Assembly (NCBI RefSeq): GCF_900107045.1
Contig: NZ_FNON01000002.1
Span: 868,001-932,000, forward strand
Direction of reading: 5' to 3'
DNA from: Amycolatopsis xylanica
GTDB taxonomy: Bacteria; Actinomycetota; Actinomycetes; Mycobacteriales; Pseudonocardiaceae
DNA: 64,000 nt
Notes under the pieces: model-generated
Databases searched by the model: none
Told to the model about the DNA's origin: nothing
What the model saw: only the letters and a program-made list of their open reading frames with translations
Translations under genes and position numbers: made by a program
In this document: one piece after another, positions 16,922 through 25,326 of the stretch
Position numbering within the stretch: position 1 is the stretch's first letter
How the letters are laid out: every line of letters begins with the position of its first letter

Positions 16922-16928
16922 GGAGAGC

Positions 16929-17525
16929 ATGAACGAAACCAGTACCCGGCGTAGAGCGCCGGGCATGAGTCCAGGGGACCGGCGGGACATGATCGTCCGC
17001 TCGGTCCTGCCACTGCTGATCGAACACGGCACCGCCATCACCACCAGCCAGATCGCGAAGGCGGCCTGCATCGGCGAAGGCACGATCTTCCGCGTCTTCA
17101 AGGACAAGGACGAACTCATCGACGCCTGCATGACCGAAGCACTCCGGCCGGACGCGGCGCTCAGCGTCATCGCCGAGATCCCGCTCGACCAGCCGCTCGA
17201 AACCCGGCTCGTCGAGGCGGCCGAGGTGATGTACGCGCATCTGCAGCGAATGGGCGCGGTCATGTCCGCGCTGTTCCACTCCGGCCGCCCGCACCATCGC
17301 GGCGAGCGCCCGCGCAAGAGTGCCCGCCAGGAGTCGACGGACGCCATGCGCGCCGCCATCGCCGAACTCTTCGAACCGGAGCGGGAGTCCCTGCGCGTCC
17401 CCGTCGACCAAGCGGCCGCGTTGTTCCTCTCCATGATGATGATGCAAGCGCGCTCGTTTCCCGACGGCCCGACGGCCAAGCAGCTCATCGACGTTTTCCT
17501 GCACGGCGCGCTGGAGGCTGAATGA
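16929..17525 (+). CDS. TetR family repressor of the linked ABC exporter
   Basis: This 198-residue regulator carries an N-terminal TetR helix-turn-helix (ITTSQIAKAACIGEGTIFRVF, about residues 37-57) and a helical ligand-binding domain with a run of methionines (LFLSMMMMQARSFP) near the C-terminus. The ATG at 16929 follows a GGAGA box; a TTG at 16920 is in frame but lies inside the -10 region, so I reject it. The gene starts a few bases after a palindromic operator and its stop overlaps the exporter start (ATGA). The pair is therefore a classic autoregulated repressor-pump unit. The inducer is unknown. Confidence 0.92.
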   Translation: MNETSTRRRAPGMSPGDRRDMIVRSVLPLLIEHGTAITTSQIAKAACIGEGTIFRVFKDKDELIDACMTEALRPDAALSVIAEIPLDQPLETRLVEAAEVMYAHLQRMGAVMSALFHSGRPHHRGERPRKSARQESTDAMRAAIAELFEPERESLRVPVDQAAALFLSMMMMQARSFPDGPTAKQLIDVFLHGALEAE

Positions 17526-19489
17526 TCCCGGGCGGTGGCGGCGGTATCGAATTCATGCTCGGCAGGCGCGCTCGGCGTCGCCGCGTCTCGACGGTGCCGG
17601 ACAGCGGGCTGACCGGCCCGGTCGACATCCCCGAGCCCAAACGGGACGACGAGCCCAAGGACCTGCGCTCCCGCTTCAAGCGCATGCGCGAATCCGTCAC
17701 GGGCACGGTGCGCGGCCTGCCGAAGGTCGCGAAGCTGACGTGGCAGGCCAGCCCGGTGCTGACCATCACGATCGCGGTCATCACCATCGTCTCGGGCTTG
17801 ACCCCGACGATCACCGCGTACGTCTCCAAGCTCCTGATCGACTCGGTCGTCGCGGCGATCCAGGGCAAGGGCACGACCGGCGCGATCGTCGGCGTCGCCG
17901 CGCTGGAGTTCGGTGTGCTCACGCTGACCGCGGTCTGCCAGGCGCTGACCCAGATCAGCCAATCACTGCTGCAGGAACGGATGACGCTGAGCATCCGGCA
18001 CCAGGTGATGCGGCACGCGAGCGAGCTGCACCTGTCGTACTTCGAGGGGTCCGAGTCCTACGACATGCTGCGCCAGGCCGCCCAGGAAGCGCCGTCCCGC
18101 CCGCTGTCGATGATGAACTCCGCACTCGGCCTGGTCCGTACGACGATCACGTTCAGCAGCATGATCGCGCTGCTCGTCTCGGTCAGCCCGTTGCTCGCGC
18201 TGGTCGCGTTGCTGGCGCCGGTGCCCGCGTTCATCTCCCAGTCCAAGTACGGCTCACGCGCGTTCTGGCTGACCGTGATGATGTCGCCGTTGAAGCGGCG
18301 GATGGACTATCTGTCCACTTTGGTCACCACGGACACCTATGCCAAGGAGACCAAGCTCTTCGGGCTCGGCCCGTACTTCGTCGAGCGGTTCCGCCAGCTC
18401 GGTGCCGTTTCCTATGAACGCCAGCGCAAACTGACCCGCAACCGGAGCATCAGCTCAACGTCCTGGGGGTTGTTGAGCACCTTCGTCGGGTCGGCGATCG
18501 CGTTGTACATCGCGCTGGAGGCCGTCGGCGGGCGCCTGACACTCGGTGACCTGGCGTTGTACACGGCCGCGGCGACGTCCGTGCAGACCTCGGTCTCCGG
18601 CCTGTTCACCGCGTTCTCCGGAATGTACGAGAACAATCTCTACCTCGACACGCTGTACAGGTTCCTCGCCACTGAGCCGGAGATCGTCGCGCCACCGAAG
18701 CCGCAACGGCTGCCGTCCACGGTCGAGGGCCACATCGTCTTCGACGGGGTCTCGTTCAGCTATCCCGGCGCGGACGAACCCGCGCTGGACAACGTGAGTT
18801 TCGAGATCAAGCCAGGTGAGACGGTCGCCGTGGTCGGCAAGAACGGCGCAGGCAAGTCGACGTTGTTCAAGCTGCTGTGCCGGCTCTACGACCCGACCGG
18901 CGGCCGGATCCTGCTCGACGGCGTCGACATCCGCGAGTTCGACCCCGACGAACTGCGCGAGCGGATGAGCGCGATGTTCCAGGATTACGTGACCTACCAA
19001 GGCACCGCGGCCGAGAACATCGGCCTCGGCGACCTGAACCACCTGGAAGACCGCGAGCTGATCGAGGACTCCGCACGCCGTGCCGGCGCTTCGGACCGGA
19101 TCGAACGCCTGCCCAGCGGCTACGACAGCCCGCTCGGCCGCTGGTTCGACCAAGGCGTCAGCCTGTCCGGCGGCGAGTGGCAGAAGATCGCACTGGCCAG
19201 GGCGTTCATCAGGAACGCGCCGATTCTCCTGCTCGACGAGCCGACCTCGGCGCTGGACGCCCAGGCCGAGCACGACCTGTTCGCGCGCTTGCGCGAGCTG
19301 GCCGCCGGCCGGACGACGCTCTACATCTCGCACCGGTTCTCGACGGTGCGTCAGGCGGAGAAGATCCTGTTGCTGGAGCTGGGCAAGCTGGCCGAATCGG
19401 GCACGCACGACGAGCTGATGGCGCAGGGCGGCGAGTACGCGAAGCTGTTCACCCTCCAGGCCGCGGCTTATCTGGAGGAGGCGAAGTAG
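17522..19489 (+). CDS. ABC exporter half-transporter (fused membrane and ATPase domains)
   Basis: This 655-residue protein has a cytoplasmic basic N-terminus, a type I ABC exporter membrane domain of six predicted helices (for example SPVLTITIAVITIVSGLTPT, about residues 76-95) and a C-terminal ATPase domain. Walker A is GKNGAGKST, the signature is SLSGGEWQK and Walker B is [14 protein letters not shown], followed by the His of YISHRFSTV. The signature has Glu-Trp in place of the usual Gln, a variant seen in this subfamily. It would function as a homodimer, probably exporting a hydrophobic compound or peptide. The 3' end overlaps the convergent pentapeptide gene by 41 bases. Confidence 0.92.
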   Translation: MIPGGGGGIEFMLGRRARRRRVSTVPDSGLTGPVDIPEPKRDDEPKDLRSRFKRMRESVTGTVRGLPKVAKLTWQASPVLTITIAVITIVSGLTPTITAYVSKLLIDSVVAAIQGKGTTGAIVGVAALEFGVLTLTAVCQALTQISQSLLQERMTLSIRHQVMRHASELHLSYFEGSESYDMLRQAAQEAPSRPLSMMNSALGLVRTTITFSSMIALLVSVSPLLALVALLAPVPAFISQSKYGSRAFWLTVMMSPLKRRMDYLSTLVTTDTYAKETKLFGLGPYFVERFRQLGAVSYERQRKLTRNRSISSTSWGLLSTFVGSAIALYIALEAVGGRLTLGDLALYTAAATSVQTSVSGLFTAFSGMYENNLYLDTLYRFLATEPEIVAPPKPQRLPSTVEGHIVFDGVSFSYPGADEPALDNVSFEIKPGETVAVVGKNGAGKSTLFKLLCRLYDPTGGRILLDGVDIREFDPDELRERMSAMFQDYVTYQGTAAENIGLGDLNHLEDRELIEDSARRAGASDRIERLPSGYDSPLGRWFDQGVSLSGGEWQKIALARAFIRNAPILLLDEPTSALDAQAEHDLFARLRELAAGRTTLYISHRFSTVRQAEKILLLELGKLAESGTHDELMAQGGEYAKLFTLQAAAYLEEAK

Positions 19490-20756
19490 CCCAAGGGGGC
19501 TCGGTGCCGATGACCTCGTTGTCCCGCCAATCGAACCACGGCGCCGAGCCCCTGATCTCCGTGTCGGCGAACCGGTTGTTCACCAGCCGCGCCAGCCGTG
19601 GCGGATCACCGACGTCGCTCAGATCCAGCAGCCCGCCGGTGAACCGGCAACCGTCGATCGCCAGCCTGCCGAACTTCTGCAGCACGACGGTGTTGAGCAG
19701 CGAGAGGTTGAGGTCGCTGCGCTCGAACTCGCACTGCTCGATGATCAGCCCGCCGGTCTCGATGTCCAGCCCCGAAAAGTCGATCTCGGTGTCGCGGAAC
19801 CGCGACCGGTAGAAATAGATGCCGACGCCATCCAGTTCCATCCCGGACAAGTCGATCTTCGGCGACGTGAACTCGGCGCCGACGAACTCCATCCTGCTCC
19901 CGGTCACTCTGGTGAAATTCGTCTGCTTGGCAGCGAAAGTCGTTCCGTGGCAGCTCAGCTTCCCGGCGAATTCGGTGCGAGCGAATGAGGTCAGCTCGCC
20001 GGTGAAGGTCGCGCGATCGAAGGTCACGGTGCCTCCGAAGAGCAGCCCGCTCAGATCCAAGTCCTTGAACTCGATTCCGGTGAAGTCGAAGTCGGTCTCG
20101 AGCCAATCAGTGAATCCAAAGGTGCCTGGTGTCGTACGGTCGCGGATGGTTCGCATGATCGCGTCACTCACCATCTCTTCGCGTTCGTCGTCGTCATCCT
20201 GAGGCATCCGGAGATAGCCACAGAGGACATCGACGCACACCTGCCGTTTCACCTTCCAGTCGTCGGCGAGCCCGGCCATCGCGTAGACACCCGCCATCCG
20301 CACCGCGGCACTGGCGTGCGCGAGCTGCTCGGCCGCCGCGCCGAACCGTTCGTTGAAGCCCTGGGTGACCTCGCGATCAGCGCGTTCGATCGCGAGATCG
20401 TGTTCATCCTCGGCGACCCGCTGCTTACGGAAGTTGATCGCCAGCAGCACCACTCCGCCGAACCCGGCGACCACCGCGAGCCCGATCTTCAGCAGATCAA
20501 GGATCTCCGTCGTGCTGAAACTCGTGGAGGACGGGAACTTCGGCCACCCCAGCACCCAGAGCAGCCCGCCGACCGTCCCGGCCGCGACCGTGATCGAAAG
20601 AATCAGCCAGCCGAACACCGACCGCGCGATCCCCGCCGGCAACGAAACCGTCGGCAGCGGCAGCGGCACCCGATGCCGCTTGAGATGGCCGAACACCACA
20701 GCGGCCGCCGCGACGACCGCGAGGCCGAGCAGCAGATAACGGACCCAGTCAGACAC
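19449..20756 (-). CDS. Membrane-anchored pentapeptide-repeat protein
   Basis: This protein of about 435 residues begins with two membrane segments (YLLLGLAVVAAAAVVFG and SVFGWLILSITVAAGTVGGL), has a third hydrophobic stretch (IGLAVVAGFGGVVLLAINF), a charged helical region that may be a coiled coil (KQRVAEDEHDLAIERADREV), a domain with HASAAVRMAGVYAMAGLADD, and then a C-terminal run of pentapeptide-like repeats (FTGIEFKDLDLSGLLFGGTV onward). Proteins of this build are common in actinomycetes and of unknown function. I chose the GTG at 20756 because a TACCGT -10-like box lies seven bases upstream, suggesting a leaderless transcript; a GTG at 20786 is also possible. Its end overlaps the exporter gene. 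Confidence 0.78.
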   Translation of the reverse strand: MSDWVRYLLLGLAVVAAAAVVFGHLKRHRVPLPLPTVSLPAGIARSVFGWLILSITVAAGTVGGLLWVLGWPKFPSSTSFSTTEILDLLKIGLAVVAGFGGVVLLAINFRKQRVAEDEHDLAIERADREVTQGFNERFGAAAEQLAHASAAVRMAGVYAMAGLADDWKVKRQVCVDVLCGYLRMPQDDDDEREEMVSDAIMRTIRDRTTPGTFGFTDWLETDFDFTGIEFKDLDLSGLLFGGTVTFDRATFTGELTSFARTEFAGKLSCHGTTFAAKQTNFTRVTGSRMEFVGAEFTSPKIDLSGMELDGVGIYFYRSRFRDTEIDFSGLDIETGGLIIEQCEFERSDLNLSLLNTVVLQKFGRLAIDGCRFTGGLLDLSDVGDPPRLARLVNNRFADTEIRGSAPWFDWRDNEVIGTEPPWATSPPPDKPRPGG

Positions 20757-20803
20757 GACCGAGACGGTAGCGGGACACCCGTCCACCCGGCAGGATCTTC
20801 ACG

Positions 20804-21694
20804 ATGAAGACCCCGTTCAGCCGTCCGGACCTCAGCCCGTACCCCCGCGAAAAGCCATCGGACGGCAGCCTGCGGGTGACCTTCCTCGGTGTGTCGACCC
20901 TGCTCTTCGACGACGGCGAAACGGCCATCATGACCGACGGCTTCTTCAGCCGTCCCGGCAAACTCAAGGCCCTGACCAGCAAGATCGGCCCGAACCGCGC
21001 GGTGGTCACCCGCTCGCTCGAGCGCGCGGGCGTCTCGGAGCTGGCCGCCGTGATCGCCGTCCACTCCCACTACGACCACGCGATGGACACGCCGCTGGTC
21101 GCGTCGCTGACCGGTGCCCAGGTCATCGGCTCGACCTCGACCGCGAACATCGCGCTCGGCCAAGGCCTCCCCGCGGACAGGATCCAGACCCCCGCGCACG
21201 GCGAACCGCTGAAGTTCGGCCGCTTCACCGTCACCCTCCTGCCGTCCGAACACAGCCCGAAACCGGTCGCGCCCGGAGTGATCTCGGAACCCCTGACGCC
21301 GCCGGCTCGGCTCGGCGCGTACGAGATGGGCGAGTGCTACACCGTCCACATCGGATACGACGATCGCGGCATCGTGGTCAACGGCAGCGCGGGCTGGGTG
21401 CCCGGCGCGCTCGACGGCTACGAAGCCGAGGTCGTCTACCTGGGCATCGGCGGCATGGGCAAGCAGTCGGACGAGTTCCGCTCGACGCTGTGGCGCGAGA
21501 TCGTCGCCACGGTCGGCGCGCGCAAGGTGGTCCCGATCCATTGGGACGACTTCTTCCGCCCGCTCGACCGGCCACTCGTCCCGTTGCCGTACTTCGCCGA
21601 CGACCTCACGAAGTCGATGGACTTCCTGCTCAGCCAAGAGGCCGACGTCGAACTTCCTGTCGCTTGGCAGATCACGTCCCCCTTCGGCCGATGA
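20804..21694 (+). CDS. Metallo-beta-lactamase fold hydrolase (UlaG-like)
   Basis: This 296-residue protein has the metal-binding motif HSHYDHAMD near residue 86 and the further conserved LLPSEHSP and HWDDFFRPLDRP segments of the UlaG-like group of MBL-fold hydrolases. Many homologues are annotated as lactonases but their substrates are untested. The ATG follows a weak AGGA box and the stop overlaps the start of the P-loop protein (ATGA). It is divergent from the pentapeptide-repeat gene with only about 47 bases between the chosen starts. Confidence 0.88.
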   Translation: MKTPFSRPDLSPYPREKPSDGSLRVTFLGVSTLLFDDGETAIMTDGFFSRPGKLKALTSKIGPNRAVVTRSLERAGVSELAAVIAVHSHYDHAMDTPLVASLTGAQVIGSTSTANIALGQGLPADRIQTPAHGEPLKFGRFTVTLLPSEHSPKPVAPGVISEPLTPPARLGAYEMGECYTVHIGYDDRGIVVNGSAGWVPGALDGYEAEVVYLGIGGMGKQSDEFRSTLWREIVATVGARKVVPIHWDDFFRPLDRPLVPLPYFADDLTKSMDFLLSQEADVELPVAWQITSPFGR

Positions 21695-22218
21695 TGCGCC
21701 GCGTAGCGGTGATCGGCGGCAGTGGTTCCGGCAAGACCACGTTCGCCGATCGGCTCGGCCAGGCCACCGGACTCCCGGTGACCCATCTCGACGAGCTGTA
21801 CTGGCAACCGGGCTGGACCCAGCTGCCACTCCCGGAATTCCGCGCCCGCCAGGAAGAACTGGTCGCGCACGACCGCTGGATCATCGACGGCAACTACAGC
21901 AGCACCATGGACATCCGCCTGCCGCTAGCCGACACAGTTATCTTCTTGGACCTCCCACGCCGCATCCGGATGCGGCGAGTCCTGGTCCGCACGGCCCGCC
22001 GCTTCGGCAGAACAGGCCCGGCACCCGGCTGCGTCGAGCGCCTGGACCCCGAGTTCCTCCGCTGGGTGTGGCGCTGGGACCTCGATTCCCGTGAGCGGGT
22101 CACCGATGGCCTGCGGGAGCACGCGTCGCACGCCAGGCAACTGCTCGTCACCTCGCCTCGCGAGGCGAAACTGCTGCTCAGACGGCTTCGGGAGCAAAAC
22201 GGGCACGCCGTGCGTTGA
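21691..22218 (+). CDS. Small P-loop kinase-like protein (FlaR/adenylate-kinase-related)
   Basis: This 175-residue protein starts with a Walker A box (VAVIGGSGSGKTTFADRL) at residues 5-22, followed by THLDELYWQPGW and a WIIDGNYSS segment characteristic of the 'topology modulation protein' group of small nucleotide kinases. A second ATG three bases downstream is equally good. The C-terminal half is basic and helical. The substrate is unknown; the family is related to adenylate kinases. It overlaps the MBL gene, so the two are probably co-translated. Confidence 0.85.
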   Translation: MMRRVAVIGGSGSGKTTFADRLGQATGLPVTHLDELYWQPGWTQLPLPEFRARQEELVAHDRWIIDGNYSSTMDIRLPLADTVIFLDLPRRIRMRRVLVRTARRFGRTGPAPGCVERLDPEFLRWVWRWDLDSRERVTDGLREHASHARQLLVTSPREAKLLLRRLREQNGHAVR

Positions 22219-22689
22219 GTGAGTATGGCTGTCGCGTTCCTGCTCTATGTCCTCGCCGAAGTCGCCGCCGTCTGGGCGGTCGGCTCAGCCGTGGGTGTGC
22301 TCGGCACGATCGCACTCCTGCTGGCAGGCGCCTTCCTCGGCTCCTGGCTCGCCCGCCGCGAAGGCGGCAAGGCCGCCCGCGCCTTCATGGAGACCGCCCG
22401 CTCCGGCCGCTCGACCCACGCCGAGGTCACCGACGGCATGCTCATCGGCCTCGGCGGCCTGCTGATCATGCTGCCCGGTTTCGTCAGCGACGTCTTCGGC
22501 CTGCTCCTCCTGCTCCCGCCCACCCGCGCGGTCGCGCGCAAGATGTGGCTCAAGCGCATGGAGCGCCGCATGATGGCGCACGTCAACAGCCAGCGCGGCC
22601 CCGTGGTGATCGTCGACTCCGAGGTCGTGTCCGAGCCGAAGCCCGCCCAGTCGCACCCCGTCATCGAGGGCCGGATCGTCGAAGGCTAA
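22219..22689 (+). CDS. fxsA: FxsA family membrane protein
   Basis: This 156-residue protein has two or three hydrophobic segments (AFLLYVLAEVAAVWAVGSAV, VLGTIALLLAGAFLGSWLA and MLIGLGGLLIMLPGFVSDVF) with the conserved FxsA feature PGFVSDVFGLLLLLPPTR. The C-terminus is cytoplasmic and basic. In E. coli FxsA relieves exclusion of phage T7 by the F plasmid; the normal role is not established. A GTG sits directly after the preceding stop and an ATG two codons later is an alternative start. The stop overlaps the convergent SCP2 gene by four bases. Confidence 0.88.
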   Translation: MSMAVAFLLYVLAEVAAVWAVGSAVGVLGTIALLLAGAFLGSWLARREGGKAARAFMETARSGRSTHAEVTDGMLIGLGGLLIMLPGFVSDVFGLLLLLPPTRAVARKMWLKRMERRMMAHVNSQRGPVVIVDSEVVSEPKPAQSHPVIEGRIVEG

Positions 22690-23345
22690 ACCGGCTTCGG
22701 GATGTCGAAGTAGCTGCTGAAGCGGACCGCGGGCGCGTACTCGCCCTTCACCTTCACCTTGCCGGTGACGAACATGGCCGCGACCGCCGCGTTGCCGGTG
22801 GCCATGCGGATGAAATCCTCGACGGAAAGCGTGATCGTGGTGTCGGGGGCGCGGCCGAGATCGACGCTGGAAACGCAGACGCCGTCCTCGATGACCGTCT
22901 GAAAACGATCGAAGCCGTCTTCGCCGGAACCGTCGAGAAATCTCCACGACACGACGAAGTTGACGTGCCTGGCTTTGTCCTCCATGAATTGGTCGGACAT
23001 TCGGCGGAAAATCTCGTCGAGGAATACGCCGCGCAACTCGGGGTGATCGGCGATGGCCTTGATCTGCTCGCGGGAGGCGCGGCTGACGATGTCGACGAGC
23101 ACCTCGGTGGACAGTGAGCTGAGCTCGACGCCGGAACCGGTACTTCCGAGCATGTGCAAGGTTTCCAGCACCTGCATGAACTGCTCCGGCGTCAGCTTGG
23201 CCAGGTCGATCTTCTGGGCGAAGGCGTTGACGGCGTGCTGGCCGCCGATGCGGGCCGCGGTAGCCCTCAGCGGGCGCGAAAAGCGCTGCCGCCAGGTCCT
23301 TACTTCTCCTCGGGAGGGCACGGGATCGGAGTCTAGGAGATTCAT
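22686..23345 (-). CDS. SCP2 sterol-carrier domain protein with N-terminal helical extension
   Basis: This 219-residue protein has an N-terminal helical region of about 90 residues (KIDLAKLTPEQFMQVLETLH) and a C-terminal SCP2 fold with the segments TTITLSVEDFIRMATGN and AMFVTGKVKVKGEY, a hydrophobic-ligand pocket used to bind lipids or acyl-CoAs. It overlaps the shorter SCP2 gene upstream by four bases (ATGA), so the pair forms one operon. The place next to fatty acid genes suggests a lipid-carrier role. The acyl or sterol ligand is unknown. Confidence 0.85.
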   Translation of the reverse strand: MNLLDSDPVPSRGEVRTWRQRFSRPLRATAARIGGQHAVNAFAQKIDLAKLTPEQFMQVLETLHMLGSTGSGVELSSLSTEVLVDIVSRASREQIKAIADHPELRGVFLDEIFRRMSDQFMEDKARHVNFVVSWRFLDGSGEDGFDRFQTVIEDGVCVSSVDLGRAPDTTITLSVEDFIRMATGNAAVAAMFVTGKVKVKGEYAPAVRFSSYFDIPKPV

Positions 23346-23716
23346 TCCGGTTTCGGAAGCTGGAAGAAACCGCTTAAACCGGCCGCGAAAGCCAGGTCAC
23401 CTTTGACTTTGATCTTTCCGGTGACAAATAGCACAGCCGGGGTCGCTTGACGGGTGACCAGCTTGAGGAAATCGGACGGCGCGAGCGTGATGGTCACCCT
23501 CGGCCGCTCGCCCATCTCGCGGCGCACCTTGCAGGCGCCGTCCGCCAGCACGGTCTCGTAGCGGTCGTAGCCGCCTTCACCTGATCCGCCGGTGAGCCGC
23601 CAGCGGACTACCACGTCCAGCTCCCGCGCACGGTCACGGTCGAGGTGCGCGTCCATCCGGTCGAAGATCTCATCGAGTTCGGCACGGGTCACCTTGGCGT
23701 CGTCAGTCTTGCCCAC
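23342..23716 (-). CDS. Minimal SCP2 domain protein
   Basis: This 124-residue protein is essentially one SCP2 domain, including RPRVTITLAPSDFLKLVTRQ and VLFVTGKIKVKGDLAFAAG. It is clearly a paralogue of the C-terminal half of the next gene (shared GSGE(D/G)G(F/Y)DR, TITL and FVTGK(V/I)KVKG segments), so the pair arose by duplication. The GTG start lies just inside a palindrome (23725-23756) that fits an operator. It is the first gene of the pair and probably regulated with the FabG4/FadA2 block. Confidence 0.85.
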   Translation of the reverse strand: MGKTDDAKVTRAELDEIFDRMDAHLDRDRARELDVVVRWRLTGGSGEGGYDRYETVLADGACKVRREMGERPRVTITLAPSDFLKLVTRQATPAVLFVTGKIKVKGDLAFAAGLSGFFQLPKPE

Positions 23717-23724
23717 CCTTACAA

Positions 23725-23756
23725 CCTACTCACGCGTAAGGCTACGCGCGAGTAGG
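23725..23756. promoter_or_regulatory. Palindrome upstream of the SCP2 operon, TetR-type operator
   Basis: Arms CCTACTCACGCGTA and TACGCGCGAGTAGG pair with one mismatch around AGGC. The outer ends AACCTACT and AGTAGGT recur as arms of the palindrome at 26701-26722 in front of the FadA2-like gene. Both sites probably bind the same regulator, likely the TetR encoded from 23836. Confidence 0.7.
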
Positions 23757-23835
23757 TAGGGACGGCAAGCGAGCCGGAGACCCATTCGGCATCGAATGAC
23801 CGGTAGCTTTGTCCCTTGCATGAAGGAGGTCCCTG

Positions 23836-24501
23836 GTGTCCGAGGAAGTACAACGTCCACCCGAACGGGCGAGGCGCCTGCCGCGCGCGGTGCGTGAGCG
23901 GCAGATTCTGGACGCCGCCGTGCAGGTTTTCTCGCGCTACGGCTACCACTCCGCGTCGATGGACGAGATCTCCGAGGTCGCAGGCGTCTCCAAGCCGATG
24001 ATCTACACCTACCTCGGCTCCAAGGAAGATCTCTTCGGCCAGTGCATCCGCCGCGAGGCGACGCGACTGCTCGAAGCCGTCCAGGCTGGCGTGCACCCCG
24101 ATCTGCCGCCGGACATGCAGCTGTGGCACGGCCTGCGCGCGTTCTACCGGTTCGTCGCGGACTATCGCGAGTCGTGGACCGTGCTGCACCGCCAGGCGCT
24201 GACCGTCGGCGGCGCGTTCGCGGCCGAGGTCGTCGACATGCGCACGCGCGCGATCGAGCTCGTTGCGGCGCTGGTCGTTTCCGCTGGCACGCAGAAGGGG
24301 CTCGGGCAGCAGGCCGAGTTCTCCGGCGAAGGCCTCTCGGCCGCGCTGGTCGGCGGGGCCGAGTCGCTCGCCGACTGGGCACTCGATCACCCCGACGTCT
24401 CCGACGGCGTGCTCGCGTCCTGGTTGATGAACCTCGTCTGGCTCGGGTTCAACGACCTGGTCGAGGGTCAGGTCTGGAAGCCGTCAGAGACGGACAATTG
24501 A
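23836..24501 (+). CDS. TetR family regulator of a lipid/beta-oxidation block (Rv0238-like)
   Basis: This 221-residue regulator has a TetR helix-turn-helix at residues about 35-60 (ASMDEISEVAGVSKPMIYTY) after a basic arm, and a helical effector domain. The GTG start follows a strong AAGGAGG box. Its neighbours, a HtdX-like dehydratase, FabG4-like reductase and FadA2-like thiolase in that order, match the M. tuberculosis Rv0238 to Rv0243 region, where a TetR gene also lies close by. That supports, but does not prove, control of this block. It overlaps the convergent HtdX-like gene by 18 bases. Confidence 0.87.
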   Translation: MSEEVQRPPERARRLPRAVRERQILDAAVQVFSRYGYHSASMDEISEVAGVSKPMIYTYLGSKEDLFGQCIRREATRLLEAVQAGVHPDLPPDMQLWHGLRAFYRFVADYRESWTVLHRQALTVGGAFAAEVVDMRTRAIELVAALVVSAGTQKGLGQQAEFSGEGLSAALVGGAESLADWALDHPDVSDGVLASWLMNLVWLGFNDLVEGQVWKPSETDN

Positions 24502-25326
24502 GCCTTCGAGGTGCGGCTTCGGCTTCCGGGCGTTCCACAGCTCGAAGGCCCAGCCTTCGTCGGTGTGCCATGAGGTGAACGCCGCCTTCGCGGGCAGCAG
24601 CACCGGCTGCTTGAAGCGCACGTCGATCGTGAACGCCTCCGGCAGCCTGCCTTCGAACGCCGCCAGGCTGTGCGCCTTGGTCCACATGCCGTGCGCGATG
24701 GCCGACGGGAAGCCGAACAGCTTCGCGGTGACCGCGTGCAGGTGGATCGGGTTGCGGTCGCCGGACACCTCGGCGTAGCGCCTGCCGATGTCGCCTGGCA
24801 CCTGCCAGATCGCGTTCGGCGAAGGCGCCGCGAGCTGCTCACGCGGGCCGGACCCCGAGCCGCCGCCACGCCGCAGGTACGTGCTCACGTCCGTCCACAC
24901 GGGACTGTCGTGCACCGTGAGCTCGCTGATCACGTCGAACTGGCGGCCTTTTTCGTGCGGGCGCAGGTTCTCCGCGCGCACGCGCAGTGTGAACGTCTCG
25001 TCGATACGCACCGGCCGATGCTGGGTGATCCGGTTCGCCACGTGCACCATGCCGAGCAGCCCGAACGGGAAGTCCCGCTCGGTCATCAGCGCCATCTGCA
25101 ACGGGAACGCCAGAATGTGCGGGTAAGTCGCGGGTAACTCGTCGGTCAGCCGGAACCCGCAGACCTGGTTGTAGGCCGCGAGATGCGCTGGATCGACGAC
25201 CACGCCGGTGCGCACGAACTCCGTACTGGGCAAGCGATCGCCCTCGGAACCGAACACGCTGCCGAGCAAGGCCTTCGGGTACAGCGACGAAAGCGACGGG
25301 GTGCTGTCGAGCTCCTTGACGCTCAT
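24484..25326 (-). CDS. Hot-dog fold 3-hydroxyacyl-thioester dehydratase (HtdX-like)
   Basis: This 280-residue protein is a MaoC-type double hot-dog dehydratase. The hydratase signature lies in the C-terminal half: YAEVSGDRNPIHLHAVTAKL followed by GFPSAIAHGMWTKAHSLA, with the catalytic Asp and His (D-x-x-x-x-H in SGDRNPIHLH). The N-terminal hot-dog repeat has lost these residues, as usual in the family. It dehydrates 3-hydroxyacyl thioesters. The ATG at 25326 overlaps the stop of the FabG4-like gene by one base (TGATG) and a GTG one codon upstream is in frame. Gene order matches Rv0241c (htdX) of M. tuberculosis. Confidence 0.87.
   Translation of the reverse strand: MSVKELDSTPSLSSLYPKALLGSVFGSEGDRLPSTEFVRTGVVVDPAHLAAYNQVCGFRLTDELPATYPHILAFPLQMALMTERDFPFGLLGMVHVANRITQHRPVRIDETFTLRVRAENLRPHEKGRQFDVISELTVHDSPVWTDVSTYLRRGGGSGSGPREQLAAPSPNAIWQVPGDIGRRYAEVSGDRNPIHLHAVTAKLFGFPSAIAHGMWTKAHSLAAFEGRLPEAFTIDVRFKQPVLLPAKAAFTSWHTDEGWAFELWNARKPKPHLEGSIVRL

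Noticed and set aside
23717-23760. Factor-independent terminator instead of operator upstream of the SCP2 gene
   Set aside because: It lies just upstream of a start codon, has no preceding gene end on either strand, and its half-site recurs in another promoter.
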